64,000 nt of DNA, from the NCBI GenBank assembly GCA_964391805.1, contig CAYMNK010000006.1, positions 1-64,000 on the forward strand. The letters are read 5' to 3'. Of the stretch, positions 21,405 through 33,400 are shown piece by piece (the stretch's first letter is position 1; each line of letters begins with the position of its first letter). This DNA is from RUG14300 sp964391805. Lineage in GTDB: Bacteria > Bacillota > Clostridia > Christensenellales > CAG-1252. Both the position numbers and the translations under genes were made by a program. A model generated the notes under the pieces. The model saw nothing but the letters and a program-made list of their open reading frames with translations, was not told where the DNA came from and did no database searches.

Positions 21405-23087
21405 TCAAATGTCTACTTCGTAATATACCTTCTTCAAACCCTTGAATAGGTAAATTACCGAAAATACGAATATCATAAGCGTCAATACCGATTCAAATCC
21501 CATAGACGCTAACATTGCTAATTCAGTAGTGTACATAAATCCGATTACTACCGATAATATAATACTACCGATACCCGAAATTGCCGATATTATCAATCCT
21601 ATAAGAATAAGGGTGGATAGATTGGAGTTGCTATCGGTAACCTCGTCATTCTCTGTGTTTGGGAAACACGGAGTCTTCATATCCTTTTTGGTCGCATAGG
21701 CTATACCCGAAAGAGAAAAGAGCAAGCCGTTAAGAAATACGAATAACGTTTCTCCCGCATTGAGTAATCCGCTGATAAGTAATGTCAAACTGCTGATAAG
21801 TACCGATGCAAACGATACGATCGCACAGAAGAATAATTTACAACCGATTATTTGCTCTACCTTGACAGGAAGTGTCTTAAGCATTGCATACATCTTACCA
21901 TCGCGCGAAATGTTGGTAGCACAGAAGGTGTTGGTCAATAGTCCGAACATTGTAACTACGAAAGCGGCTATTGCGTAACTGCAATCGGTTGCGAACATTC
22001 CTTCAGCCATAGATACCAATAGTTGTACACACACATATACCATAAATGGTAACGATACGGTGGTTGCAAAGTATTGGAATGCATATCCCGGAGTTCTGAT
22101 AACCGTCTTGAATTCCTTGAGAAGGAGTGCTTGTACCGTGGAATGCTTCTTAATTTTACCTTTCGATTTAAACACTTGAGAGAAGCCCTCTAAGTGCTTT
22201 TGCATAAACGAATTGTATATCTTCTTGATCAATAAGTAAGAACCTACCAAACACGCTACAGAGGCTACAACCAATATCAATATGCTAAGCCATACGCTTT
22301 CGCCGAGCATTAGATTGGTAAATAACTTGGCAGGATATAGATAGGTCGAAATCTTATTCAACGTATATATCGTACTCATATCGAAGAAGTTTGTAATCTG
22401 CCCCGATTGAAGTATCTGATTCAATCCGTTAAGGAATATACTGTATATCCAGAAACCGACTGCAATGATTATTACATAACCTATGAGTTTGATAACGAAT
22501 TTCGACTCGATAAGTTGCATAAAGAGTATGTAGGGCAACGATATCAAACTCGCTATTGCACAACTTAACGCCGGCAGGAATATAGACGAAATCACAACCA
22601 TAACGTAATATCCTACTCCGCCTATTCCCGATATGACGTTAAGCACTACGGCTATAGGAATGATTATGAATAATGTGGTCACAAGTTGTGAAAAGTACAT
22701 CTTGACATACTTATGAAGGAATATCGTTCCTGCTTCTATGGGTTGACAAATCAACACGTTGACGTCCTTGGAGTTGGACACCGCCGAGAAAACCTTGCGC
22801 ACGCCGTTGATGACGTTGACGAGGAATATCAATCCAAAGGAGAAGGTAAGCATCTCACTTACGCGGTTGTACAAATCGGATTCCGCATTGTCGTAGACAT
22901 TGGATAGGTACATCTTGGCAAATGAATGGAATACGTAGATAAATACACCGTATATAAACGCTATAAGCACTATAGACGATATAAAACCGAGCCAGTCACG
23001 TTTCTGTCCCTTCTCTTTGAAGGATTCTGCCTTCCATTCGCAGATATCCTTCTTAAATAATAGTTTCAGTTTTTTAAGCTCGTTCAT
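21405..23087 (-). CDS. ABC transporter permease, ABC-2-type, 560 aa
   Basis: This is a polytopic membrane protein with about ten to twelve hydrophobic segments in two blocks: about residues 33-60, 85-110 and 135-290 in the N-half, and about 340-550 in the C-half. A charged cytoplasmic N-terminus (NELKKLKLLFKKDICEWK) and a linker with KSKGKIKKHS near residue 305 separate them. Size and layout fit large ABC-2-like permeases of Bacillota that pair with a separate ATPase. It starts 2 nt after the ATPase stop codon, with AGAGGA as ribosome binding site, so the two surely form one transporter. The substrate is unknown. Location between genes for exported repeat proteins suggests export or extraction of a surface component or a peptide, but this is inference. 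Confidence 0.85.
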   Translation of the reverse strand: MNELKKLKLLFKKDICEWKAESFKEKGQKRDWLGFISSIVLIAFIYGVFIYVFHSFAKMYLSNVYDNAESDLYNRVSEMLTFSFGLIFLVNVINGVRKVFSAVSNSKDVNVLICQPIEAGTIFLHKYVKMYFSQLVTTLFIIIPIAVVLNVISGIGGVGYYVMVVISSIFLPALSCAIASLISLPYILFMQLIESKFVIKLIGYVIIIAVGFWIYSIFLNGLNQILQSGQITNFFDMSTIYTLNKISTYLYPAKLFTNLMLGESVWLSILILVVASVACLVGSYLLIKKIYNSFMQKHLEGFSQVFKSKGKIKKHSTVQALLLKEFKTVIRTPGYAFQYFATTVSLPFMVYVCVQLLVSMAEGMFATDCSYAIAAFVVTMFGLLTNTFCATNISRDGKMYAMLKTLPVKVEQIIGCKLFFCAIVSFASVLISSLTLLISGLLNAGETLFVFLNGLLFSLSGIAYATKKDMKTPCFPNTENDEVTDSNSNLSTLILIGLIISAISGIGSIILSVVIGFMYTTELAMLASMGFESVLTLMIFVFSVIYLFKGLKKVYYEVDI

Positions 23088-23089
23088 TT

Positions 23090-23833
23090 CTATTCCTCTG
23101 TATCTTGCATAAATACCTTGACTAAACTTTCGTAAGGGTGAGCCTCTCTAAACTCTTCCATGGTGAAGGAGTCGGTAATATGTCCCTGTGAAACTCTATA
23201 AACTCTGTCGCAAATTCTGTCTACTACGTCTAAGTTGTGTGAACAGAACAGTATGCCGTTACCTTGTTGCTTGTACTCTATCATGTAGGCAAGCAATGCT
23301 TCGATAGTCACCGCATCGAGTCCGGTCAAAGGCTCGTCCAACAACCATAGTTTGGGACGGTGAATAAGGGATGCCATTAGACATATTTTTTGACGCATAC
23401 CGTGCGAGTAGGACGATATCATCGAGTAAATGCTGTCACCCAATTTAAAGCGAGAATCCATTTCGTTGATACGCTCTTGTCTAACGCTTACATCAACATC
23501 GTGTAAGTCTGCAATGAAGTTAATGTATTCGAAGCCGGTCATCTTGTCAAACATAGCTCTCGAATCGGGAACATATCCCAAGTTCATTTTCGCTTCTACT
23601 GCATCAGTCTTGATGTTGTGTCCGCATATGGAGATTTCACCTTTGTCAAAAGGAAAATATCCCGTTAAACACTTGATGGTGGTGGATTTACCTGCGCCGT
23701 TTTTACCCATAATACCAACTATTTCGCCCGAAAAGCATTCTACATTGATGTCTTCGATAGCATAGTGATCGGCTTTGCCGTATCTTTTTGATAAGCCCTT
23801 AATTTCGACTATCAGCTCTCTTTCGTTGTTCAT
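23090..23833 (-). CDS. ABC transporter ATP-binding protein, 247 aa
   Basis: All ABC ATPase motifs are present: Walker A GKNGAGKST (about residues 43-51), a signature-like YSHGMRQK, Walker B LWLLDEPLTGLD and the switch histidine in FCSHNLD. Its length and N-terminal LIVEIKGLSKRYG are typical of the CcmA/NatA-type ATPases that work with ABC-2 permeases. The signature SHGM replaces the usual SGGQ, which is common in this subgroup. It lies 7 nt after the small lipoprotein gene and 2 nt before the permease, with an AGGAG site before the ATG. It powers the adjacent permease at the membrane; substrate unknown. Confidence 0.93.
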   Translation of the reverse strand: MNNERELIVEIKGLSKRYGKADHYAIEDINVECFSGEIVGIMGKNGAGKSTTIKCLTGYFPFDKGEISICGHNIKTDAVEAKMNLGYVPDSRAMFDKMTGFEYINFIADLHDVDVSVRQERINEMDSRFKLGDSIYSMISSYSHGMRQKICLMASLIHRPKLWLLDEPLTGLDAVTIEALLAYMIEYKQQGNGILFCSHNLDVVDRICDRVYRVSQGHITDSFTMEEFREAHPYESLVKVFMQDTEE

Positions 23834-23840
23834 AATTCTC

Positions 23841-24422
23841 CTAATATTCTATTTGTATTTTTTTGACAATCTCATAACCGTTATAACCGTATTCGATCGT
23901 TATTGCTTTTACATTTTTTTCCTCAACCGATATAACTACCGATACAACGCCCTGTATTGTCGACGGTTTAACGTCCAAAACAACGGACGGATCGGATAGT
24001 TTGAAGGAATATTTCTTGACACCTTCGGTCTCTTCAATCGCTATGTCTCCGTCTATTGACGATTTGGACAACTCCAATCCGCCATAGAATAAACCGAGTA
24101 ATTCTTCTTTTGACATAGTGCCATCGGTTTTTTCTTCTACATAGTCGTTTTCACTCCACATATCGGGGTTGGGTTTATTGATAATACTTTCACATGTAAC
24201 ACTGTCTCCGCTAACTCGATATGAGACTTGCTCGGTGTATATTTCCTTACCCTCGGACGATGCTATTATAGAATAACTGCCCGATACTACATTTGAAATC
24301 GATCCAAACGCTTCGTTTAGGTCCTTAACATGATCTACTTCGGCTGTTACTTTACATCCGACAAGCATTATCGCAAGAATCGAAACTAAGATAACCATTA
24401 CTATTACAATTCTTCTTTTCAT
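23841..24422 (-). CDS. Small lipoprotein, 193 aa
   Basis: The ATG at 24422 was chosen because AGGAGG lies 9 nt upstream and it begins a clean signal peptide (KRR then a hydrophobic core). The lipobox LVGC gives Cys23 as the lipidated residue. A longer reading from 24461 overlaps the upstream gene and lacks such a site. The mature part is hydrophilic, with acidic segments and beta-strand-like stretches (YSIIASSEGKEIYTEQVSYR), and shows no enzyme motif. It sits between the 3033-residue surface gene and the ABC ATPase, so it may be an accessory subunit of that transporter or of the surface assembly. The family is not recognised. Confidence 0.8.
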   Translation of the reverse strand: MKRRIVIVMVILVSILAIMLVGCKVTAEVDHVKDLNEAFGSISNVVSGSYSIIASSEGKEIYTEQVSYRVSGDSVTCESIINKPNPDMWSENDYVEEKTDGTMSKEELLGLFYGGLELSKSSIDGDIAIEETEGVKKYSFKLSDPSVVLDVKPSTIQGVVSVVISVEEKNVKAITIEYGYNGYEIVKKIQIEY

Positions 24423-24438
24423 TTTGTGTTCCTCCTCA

Positions 24439-27400
24439 TTAAAGCGTTTGCTTGATTCCAAAGTAGGCGACTACCGATATTGCACTTATCAACGCCATCG
24501 TGTCGGCAATAGGTATACCGTGTTTAGCGGTTGATACTGCATTCGATAGTTCCTTATGATAGGAATTGAAAGCATTTTCCACCGTCTCGACAACCTCGGC
24601 ATAACTTGCGACCTCGCTAAGCTTAGCACGATCGGTTTCATCGATCTTTTGAAGTTCTTTACGAACTGCGGACAATGCTTCGAGCTTCTCGTTAATGCTC
24701 ATATTCTCGAAACCATCGAGATAAGCGGATATATTTTCGAATACTTCGCTGTAGTTACGAATAACATCAAAAGTCAATTCCTTTTGTCCGCTATAATTGT
24801 CGGATAATACCGTGACTTTTATGGTGTATTCACCGCTCTTTTCGATATTTTCAACCACTTCACCGTTAAAGATCAATTCTTTTTTGAGTTCGACTTTATT
24901 GCTACACATCACCTTGATATCGAAGGCTCCGATTATATTGATAGAATCGGTCTTAACTCCTAAAATATTGATATTCTTAGTGATATCTTTAGGTACAACC
25001 TTCCAAGTACGACTTAACTCGCCCTTGTAATTATTGGAAACTATTTTTGCGTTTATGGTATATGTTCCGATATCGAATTCATCTCCGGATATTACTTCGT
25101 TATTGAAAATTATTTCGCATTCGACATCCACATTGTCAAGTTCGCATTCGACATATACCGAGTTGGGGAAGGGATCGTATTCCGTTTCTCCGCTTTCGGG
25201 AACGTTTACCGCGATAAGTTTATCGCTTATATCCTTCTTGGATACCGTAACGGTATAGTCGGTAACGACATCGTCATCGAATATGAACAGGTGATGGTAT
25301 ACAATTATTACCTTAACGTTATACGTTCCAACATCGATTATCTTTTCTACATCTTCGCCGTTAGAATCGGTTATTACGATAGAGAAACTATTATTGTCGG
25401 CTTCTTTGAGATTACCCGTAATATTCTTAGTCCAATCGAACACCTTGATTTCTTCACCGTCGTTGTAGATAAACTCGGTTTCCATATTCACAACATTTAC
25501 TATTGACTTAGTTACCGTGAAGACCGCATCTGCCACCGTAATATCGTAATTATTATTAGAGTATTCGAGCGTTATCTTGAATTCACCGGTATGATAGTAA
25601 TCTTTAAAGTTGCTTTCGGTCATTTTTATTTCACCCTCGTCGGACGTGAACATTAACAGTATCTCTATGCCCAAGTCATCATCGCCGACAACTGTTCCGC
25701 TACTGATTCTATACGGATCGTTATTAAGTATATCGATGATATCTTTATACTCGGCTTTATTGTCCGAAGACTTGTTGGTAAGCGTTATTGTCAAAGGTCT
25801 CGGATCAATCGTATATACCGAATTTTCAGGGTTGGTATAGTGTATATCGTATACCATATAATTGGCGTTACCCTTCTCTACGACGGTTATCTTATACGTA
25901 CCGACATTATTGACCTCTTCTCTTATGACTTCGATGATGTCACCGATGGTGTCATTGTAACTGAGAGTGTAGCCTTCGCTTAATTCGGCATCGACTTTGA
26001 CAACCTCGTTACCGTAAACCATTTGCTTGTCACCAACGGTAAACTCAACCTTCTTTGGGGTGATGGTATATACCGCATTAACAAATTCGACCGAGTAGTT
26101 AGAGTTCAACGCTCTACCGCTTATAGCATACTCGCCGACATTGATACCTCTATCCATCACAAGTTCATAAATATTTTCAGCTTTATCGTCGTATACTAAG
26201 TTACCATCGATTGTTGCAGTTAGTGACGATAATTCTTCGCCATATACAGACGACTTCCTATCGATCAATACTTTAATCGGCTTAGACTCGATGACATACT
26301 TAGCGGAATTGTATTTAACGGTGTAGTTATCGTTGATACATTGTACGCTTATAGCATATTCGCCTACCGATTTTCCTTCCTTTCTCGATAAGGAGATAAT
26401 GGAATCCAATGTATCGGGAGTAGATTCGCTAACCTGTGCAGTAAGCGCCACATCGCTATCACCGTATACGGACTTGACATTGTCAACCGTGACGTTAACA
26501 GTCAACTTTGATATATTGTATTGGTATGTAAGATTACCGTTTAATACATAGTTATCTTTATCGGCTCCCACAAGTTCTTTAACGTTAGCCGTCTTAGAAC
26601 CGGCATAAATGCATTCATAATCACCTTGAACAACACTTACATCATCGCCCGATACTTTATTTGTTATTTCAACGGTTGGCATTTGATTTTTGCCGTTGTA
26701 CACAAAGTCGCTTGCACTCCATCTCAAGTTAACGGATTTTTTCTCGATTGTATAGCTATATTCGAATTGTCCGCCTAAAACATTTATCATTATCGAATAA
26801 TCACCTGCATTCTTGATAGAATAATCGGCACTACCGTTAACGGTAAGTGTATGCGATACAACGGAACCTGTAGCGGAAACTCTTACTTTGACTTTCAAAG
26901 TAACTTCTTTACCATCATAGGTCTTGGAATCATTATTAATGCCAAGGTCAACCTCGTAGTAATCCTCATGAGAAATTACATTGAACGTCCGAGTTTCGCT
27001 TTCGGCTACATAGTTACTATTGAGCGATTCCGCGCTCATTTGGTAACTGCCAATTTCTAACTCCGAATTGAGAGTAACAACTCCGTTCTTAACAGAACCG
27101 ACTTCGATGCCGTCCTTTAAAATAACAAAGCATATTTCGTTTTTGCTCAATTCTGAACTGACTTCCATCTTGATGGTTTCGGCAACCTTGCCATACAAAA
27201 CATCGTTAACATAAAAACTAACTTCTGCTTTGGCGGGCTTAATCTCATACTCAAAGGAAAGCCCGACGGATGCAAGAGTATAGTTAGCACTATCCGATCC
27301 GCTTATTGTCAAAACAGTTGCCGTATGCTTGCCTGCATCTATACAATCAAATTCACCTAAAACAACGGAAACAGAATCTCCGTCGACTACATTCTCTAAA

Positions 27401-30400
27401 CTGTATTCGGGTATCTGTTCATTTCCGTCATAGACCATTTCGGAGGAATTCCATTTAACAGAAACAGTTCTCGGTGTAATTCTATAAGTGAAAACGTATT
27501 CTGCTTCACCTACTACCACTCTAATAGTATAGTCTGCTACCAATTTAATAGAGAATACACTGGTTTCACCGATTAAGTATTCTTTACTAACACCGCTAAC
27601 TTCATTGCCTGTATCCGTTTCAATTACCTTTACGTCTACATTTACCGACTGACCGTCGTAAACTTTTTCGTTAACGCTTTCTCCGTCAAATTTGATCTCT
27701 AAGGTGTAGTACTTATTATCCTCTACTACGTTTAGTTCTGCATTTTCGCAGGTTGCGTTATAGTTTGTATCTTTGTTGATAGCCACGATCGTGTATTTAC
27801 CTACAACAATTTCTTTCTTCAAAGCAACCGTTCTATTGGAATCAACAGTAAAGGCTACTTCGTTTTCGCTGTCATATGCGACAAACTCAATATTACTTGT
27901 AGATATACTCGATGCGCTTTGGCTTACCGCGAAAATCAGCTTAGCTCCGTCGTATATGGACGATAGCATCACATCACGATTTATATTGACTATTAAAACG
28001 GTATCCTTGGGAAGTATCACGAATTCATGGTCAGCAGTAGCATCTAATACATAGTTAGAGTCGGTCAACACCGCCTTGATATCATACTTGCCTGCGTTGA
28101 TATACGAAGGTACGCTGACTTGTACGTTATCACCTTCAACCGTTCCCGATAAGGTTACGGAAGGAGATTGACGCAATCCGTTATAATAATAATCGTTATC
28201 GCTCCAAACGGCACTTACCGTCTTGGGTGTAATCGAATAAGTATAGTTTTGTGTGTATCCGTCGGCAGATATAGCAATTGAGTAGGTTCCTACATTCTTA
28301 ATAGAATAATCGGTTGATCCGTCTACCGTAACGGTATAAGATTCATTTTCACCGGTCTCGGCATTCTTTACATTGACGTCGAGTGCTACAACTATGCCGT
28401 CATATACTTTACTTAATGGTTCTAAACCTATATCGAAGGAATAATAATCCTTATTATCCACTACCGAATAGGTACATTTATTCAATTGAGTCAAAGCGTA
28501 GTTCTTGTTGGAATTGTTCGCTCTGATTTCATATTCGCCAACGGTAAGAGTGGAATCCGCTCTCAATATGCCGTTTATTACATTTGCAACCTTGACGTTA
28601 TCTTTATATATTTCGTAGGTGAGCGAAATGATATCGCTATCGCCAAAGTCGGAAAGGATAACTATCTCGGAATTAGCCTTACTTAACATTACGTTACGAG
28701 ATGCAAGACTTACCGAAATAGGTTTAGCGGTAATGGTATATGTACCGGTGGTCACGTCAAGACTATAATAAGACGATTTATTTCCACTCGTCTTTTGAGC
28801 GTTAATAGCGTATTGTCCTACATTTTCGCCGTTTGCCTTGACAAGTTCTAAAACTTCGGATAATTGATCGCCCTCGACTAATCCTTCAACAACGGCGGTC
28901 AGAGTTTCTAATTGTGAACCATATACCGATTTTTTGTCATCAATATTCACCTTAAGGGCTTTTTGCTTGACACCGCTTATCGAGCTAACAACGCTATAAT
29001 CGATATCGGCAAAGGAATCCGATGCCTCATATTTACCCACGATGTTACCGCCAAGCACAGAATACTCATTCAACGACCTAACTTGGATATTCTTCTTAGT
29101 ACCGTTTACAAAGGTTGCTTCTGCTGTCGCACTACTATCACCGTAAGTTACGTCGGTTATTGTAAAGCTGACAATTATTTCACGATAACCAAGCAAACTG
29201 CCAACTTCCTCGCTGATGGCGGAATTGACAAAGGTCAACTCTTCGCTTGCCAAACCCTTGATAACCGATTGATATTCGTCAAATACATCCTTAGCTTCGC
29301 TTATTAATTTTTCACTCGTCGAATGAGCCAACGCCTCGACATTGGCAATATGCTTACTCAATGCTGTTTTACGGATGTAAACATCTGCGGAGTGGTCTAT
29401 AATGTAATCTTCAGAAGTGAAAACTACACTTTGTACATACAAATCGCTTAACGCGCTCGGTAACAATTTAACCGACGCGGTGTTTCCGTTATAGAATGTA
29501 GCGGTTGCGTTTACATCGAGGTCTTGTATAAGTCTACCGGACTTATCGTAAACTTGAATATAAGACGAATCGGCATTCACCGATATGGATTTGGTAACAT
29601 CGAGTGTAATTCTATCTAACGAATCCCATTCATTAACAATCTTAACCGATTTATCAAACAGCTTGGCTTGATATTCGATATTTCCGTTAACTACTGCCCA
29701 AACGCTGAACAAGCCGTCGGAATCGCTCTTTTTAGATACACCGTCAACGATAACTACTACATCCTGAACTTTATCACCGATGTAAAGTTCACGCTGAACC
29801 AATAACTCGCCGTTAACAAGTTTAGCAAAATAACCTTGCATATTTTGGTTAAGCTCGATAGTCCAATCTTCAACTTCAAACTTCTCGGCAGAATCCATTG
29901 TAAAGGATTCTAATACAAAATTGGTACCAGACTTAATTGAATATGATTGATAGGATGTACCCTTTTCAAGAAGTTCGAAATCTCCGCTACCTAAGCCTTG
30001 CACTCTTGCAGTAATATGTAGTTTCGCGGTATTTATATCATCGCCCGAATAATAGCCACCCATTGTAATTACTTTTTTTAATTCTGCATTCACGCCTACA
30101 TTTACGATAGCACCGTCACGGGTAGATTGAATAATTCCCGCAAAGGCACCGTCAATATTGACGATCGAATTATTGATAAACATTCCGCTAACGGCAAATC
30201 CGTTATCACGGAGTTGATCTGCATATGGATAATACTTAGCTATAACCGGAGCTAACAACAAAGAATCAAGAGCATATAGTCCACCATTTACTTGTAGCGT
30301 ACCGCCTTCGGCAACAATCATTTCACTTCCCGGAAGAATCATATATTCTCTGCCCGCGGGAATTACAAGCGTTGCTCCGTCGGTGATAACATAGTTGAAA

Positions 30401-33400
30401 GTATAAGGTAACCCCAATACCATTTCCATGGAACCGAATCCCTGCATGGAAAATTCACCCATCCATATTTCACCATGAAAACTCAATGTAGTAACACCAC
30501 AATCTTCAAGGTGAGCTTCCCCCATTTGAAGATTGACGCTTTTGGGACTATAACTAAAATCGATATATGAGTTCTCGGTAATCCAATATAAAGCACCGTC
30601 TGCACCGTCAATTCTATTCTCGATAGAATTGACAACCACAACGTCTTGGGTATTGATAGCGCTCATAGCAAACAATGCCGCGTGTCCTACAAGTTTCGCG
30701 CCGTAACGAAGAGTGTAGTTACATTGAACATTCATTAATCCGTAGTTGTAAAACGGGAAGCAGTTAGCCTCATAATAATGCAATGTAATGGTACCACCTT
30801 CATAGTTGTTGACGATAAACGGCATTCTCAATGTGGTATTATCTTGTAAATCGATATTACCCGAGCCGATAACCAATCCCATAACATCAAGATAAGCACC
30901 GTCATGTATCTCTATAGTTCCGTTATTTACTATTTGTGAATATGCACCCGAAGTATGTCCCTGTGCCGACTGATCTTGGGTAAACATTACCGCACCGAGC
31001 GTCAATTTACTTTCGATAACAACAGTAACGCCCTTATTAACGGTAAGAGTTAGGTATAAATATTGACTTCTCGTTTTTTCCGTTGCCCAAGAAACACACT
31101 GAGATGTACCGCCTATTGCGTATCCGGTTTTATCCTTAGCGCTGAACGGAATAAGTATTTCAACCCCCTTAGGTACGGTAAGGTCTTCGCTAATTGTAGT
31201 ATCGTTGATAAGGACTATCTGTCCCGATGTAACATTAGCAACGGCTTCGTTTAACGATGTATAGAAACCTTTATCCGATTTAGCTACATAATAATCGGGA
31301 AGTTGCATAACCGCTTTAACGGTGGTGTCGCCAATTAAAACAAAGGAATAGTCCACATCGGTAGAAACCAACTCATCGTTAATTATCCAACCGTAGAAGA
31401 CTTTACCGGCATTCGGAGATGCTTTAAGGGTAATTTTAGTACCAACCGACAATTCCTCTCCGCTGTCGATAGTCGATCCGTCAACCGAAGCGGTAAACGA
31501 GCCAAACTCGTCAAAATCGGTGGAAGCTGTAAATGAAGCATTACCTACATAATAGGCAACGCCCGAAATGGCAAATAAATCCGATGTTTCGTCAGTATAA
31601 CTGTCGAATGAACTTGCTTTAAAATAATAGATGCGTACGATCGCCGTACTACCTTCGGCTTCTATATTGCATGTCTTACGACGCCAGCCGTGACTGCCAT
31701 GGTTAGCTTTTTTCAATGAATACTCATCATAAGCTTCGCCGATATAATATTTGGCTAACGTAGATTCCTCTATCGAACTAAAATCGAGTTCTTTATCGAC
31801 GGTAATCAAACAATAAGAATATTCGTCGATATCCATATAATAATCAAAGACAAATGAACCGGTTCCGCGTACTTCGAAAGAAATAACGGATACGCTCGAC
31901 TTGACACCTCTATTACCCGGGATGTAAGCGATTTTTTCGGTCGATACGGGAGAAAAGTATCTAAAAGGTTTATCATTGTCGTTAGTGATAACGATATCGG
32001 TACTGCCTTCCGCTATTAAGTCCTTTTCGATAGTATAGGTGGTAACCTTATTAATGGTATACTCGAATTTGGTATCGGCATATGTTTCTTTTGAATAAAC
32101 AAAGGTGAAGGTGTGGTCGTAATCTAAGGTACCGAAGGAATAAACATATTGACCTTGTGCATCTACAAGCTTTTTAGCTTTCAAAACGCCGTCAACGTAC
32201 AAATCACATTGCTCGTTGTCTACACCGATTGTCGGCGCTGCTAAGGTAAGCTCAACTGTAACGGTTTTATCGAATTCGTATACTCCGCCATTCTTTACCG
32301 ACAGATTACCGGTAACACCGTTTTTCTTGATCATTAGATTTATATTTTCACTCGGTAAATTCAACAATGCCAAGAACTCAATGTCGAGAGTTGCATTACC
32401 GTCGAAATATGCATCAATCCTATAAGAATCTACACCGTCTTCAAAGGACTTCTCATCTGACTTTTTCGCTTCGCCGTTAGAATTTAGAACCTTGAACTTA
32501 TAACTGAAAACTTTAATGATTTCTGCATCATAGCCCGACTCCATGTAGATGGGTGTATTCAAATACTTAAGCACTTGGTTCCCACCGTTTACGAGTTCAA
32601 CTTTATTATCATAGGAGTCAAAATAGTACACACTACCCCAAATATCATTGTATTTCAAAGTCAAAGTATAATAATCCGATTCTTCCTTTGTCGAAGACAA
32701 ATTACTTACACGCATTTCGGCAGTGCTTGAAGAGCCCGCTATAGGATCATAGTTAACGGTAATCACATCGAAAGAAGCTTTCAACACCAATGCACCATCG
32801 GTATAGTCATTATTACTCACCGTACCCCCGACTCTGGTGCTCTTTACATTAAAAGAATTGGAATCGGTCTTAATCACACCGCAATTGCTACCATAGCTGT
32901 TGGTGGCATCAACGCAAATCGCGCTGAATTTAAGGTAATCCACGCCTTTGGTAACTAAACGCATAGTGCTTGCGGTCAATCTGTCACTCTCTTGAGATAG
33001 AAATACACCATCTTCGGTTTTTCTCCAACCGTTTTCCGCGGGAAGATAGTAAACTCCTTCGATCTCGGTTAAGGTCCAACCGACGCTTATGGTTATAAGC
33101 TGAGATTTATCAACGTCGCCGTCTTTAAGAGTAAGTCTATAAGTACCGACACCGGATATTCCCGAAAGAAGGATAGTTTTACCGTCCGAAGATAGTTCAT
33201 AGCTTTCAACTTCACTAATAACCTTTTCGCCTTCGTCATCGAGTGTTACGTTGACCTTAGCAAAAGAAAAGTTATCGGCAGAAACTGCTGACGATAAAAC
33301 CAATTTAAGATCGCTCGAATCGCCAAAAACGAAATATTCATCGTTTTTGGAATCGACTTCAGTTCCCGAAGAGAGAATATCGAAACTGATTACCGATTCG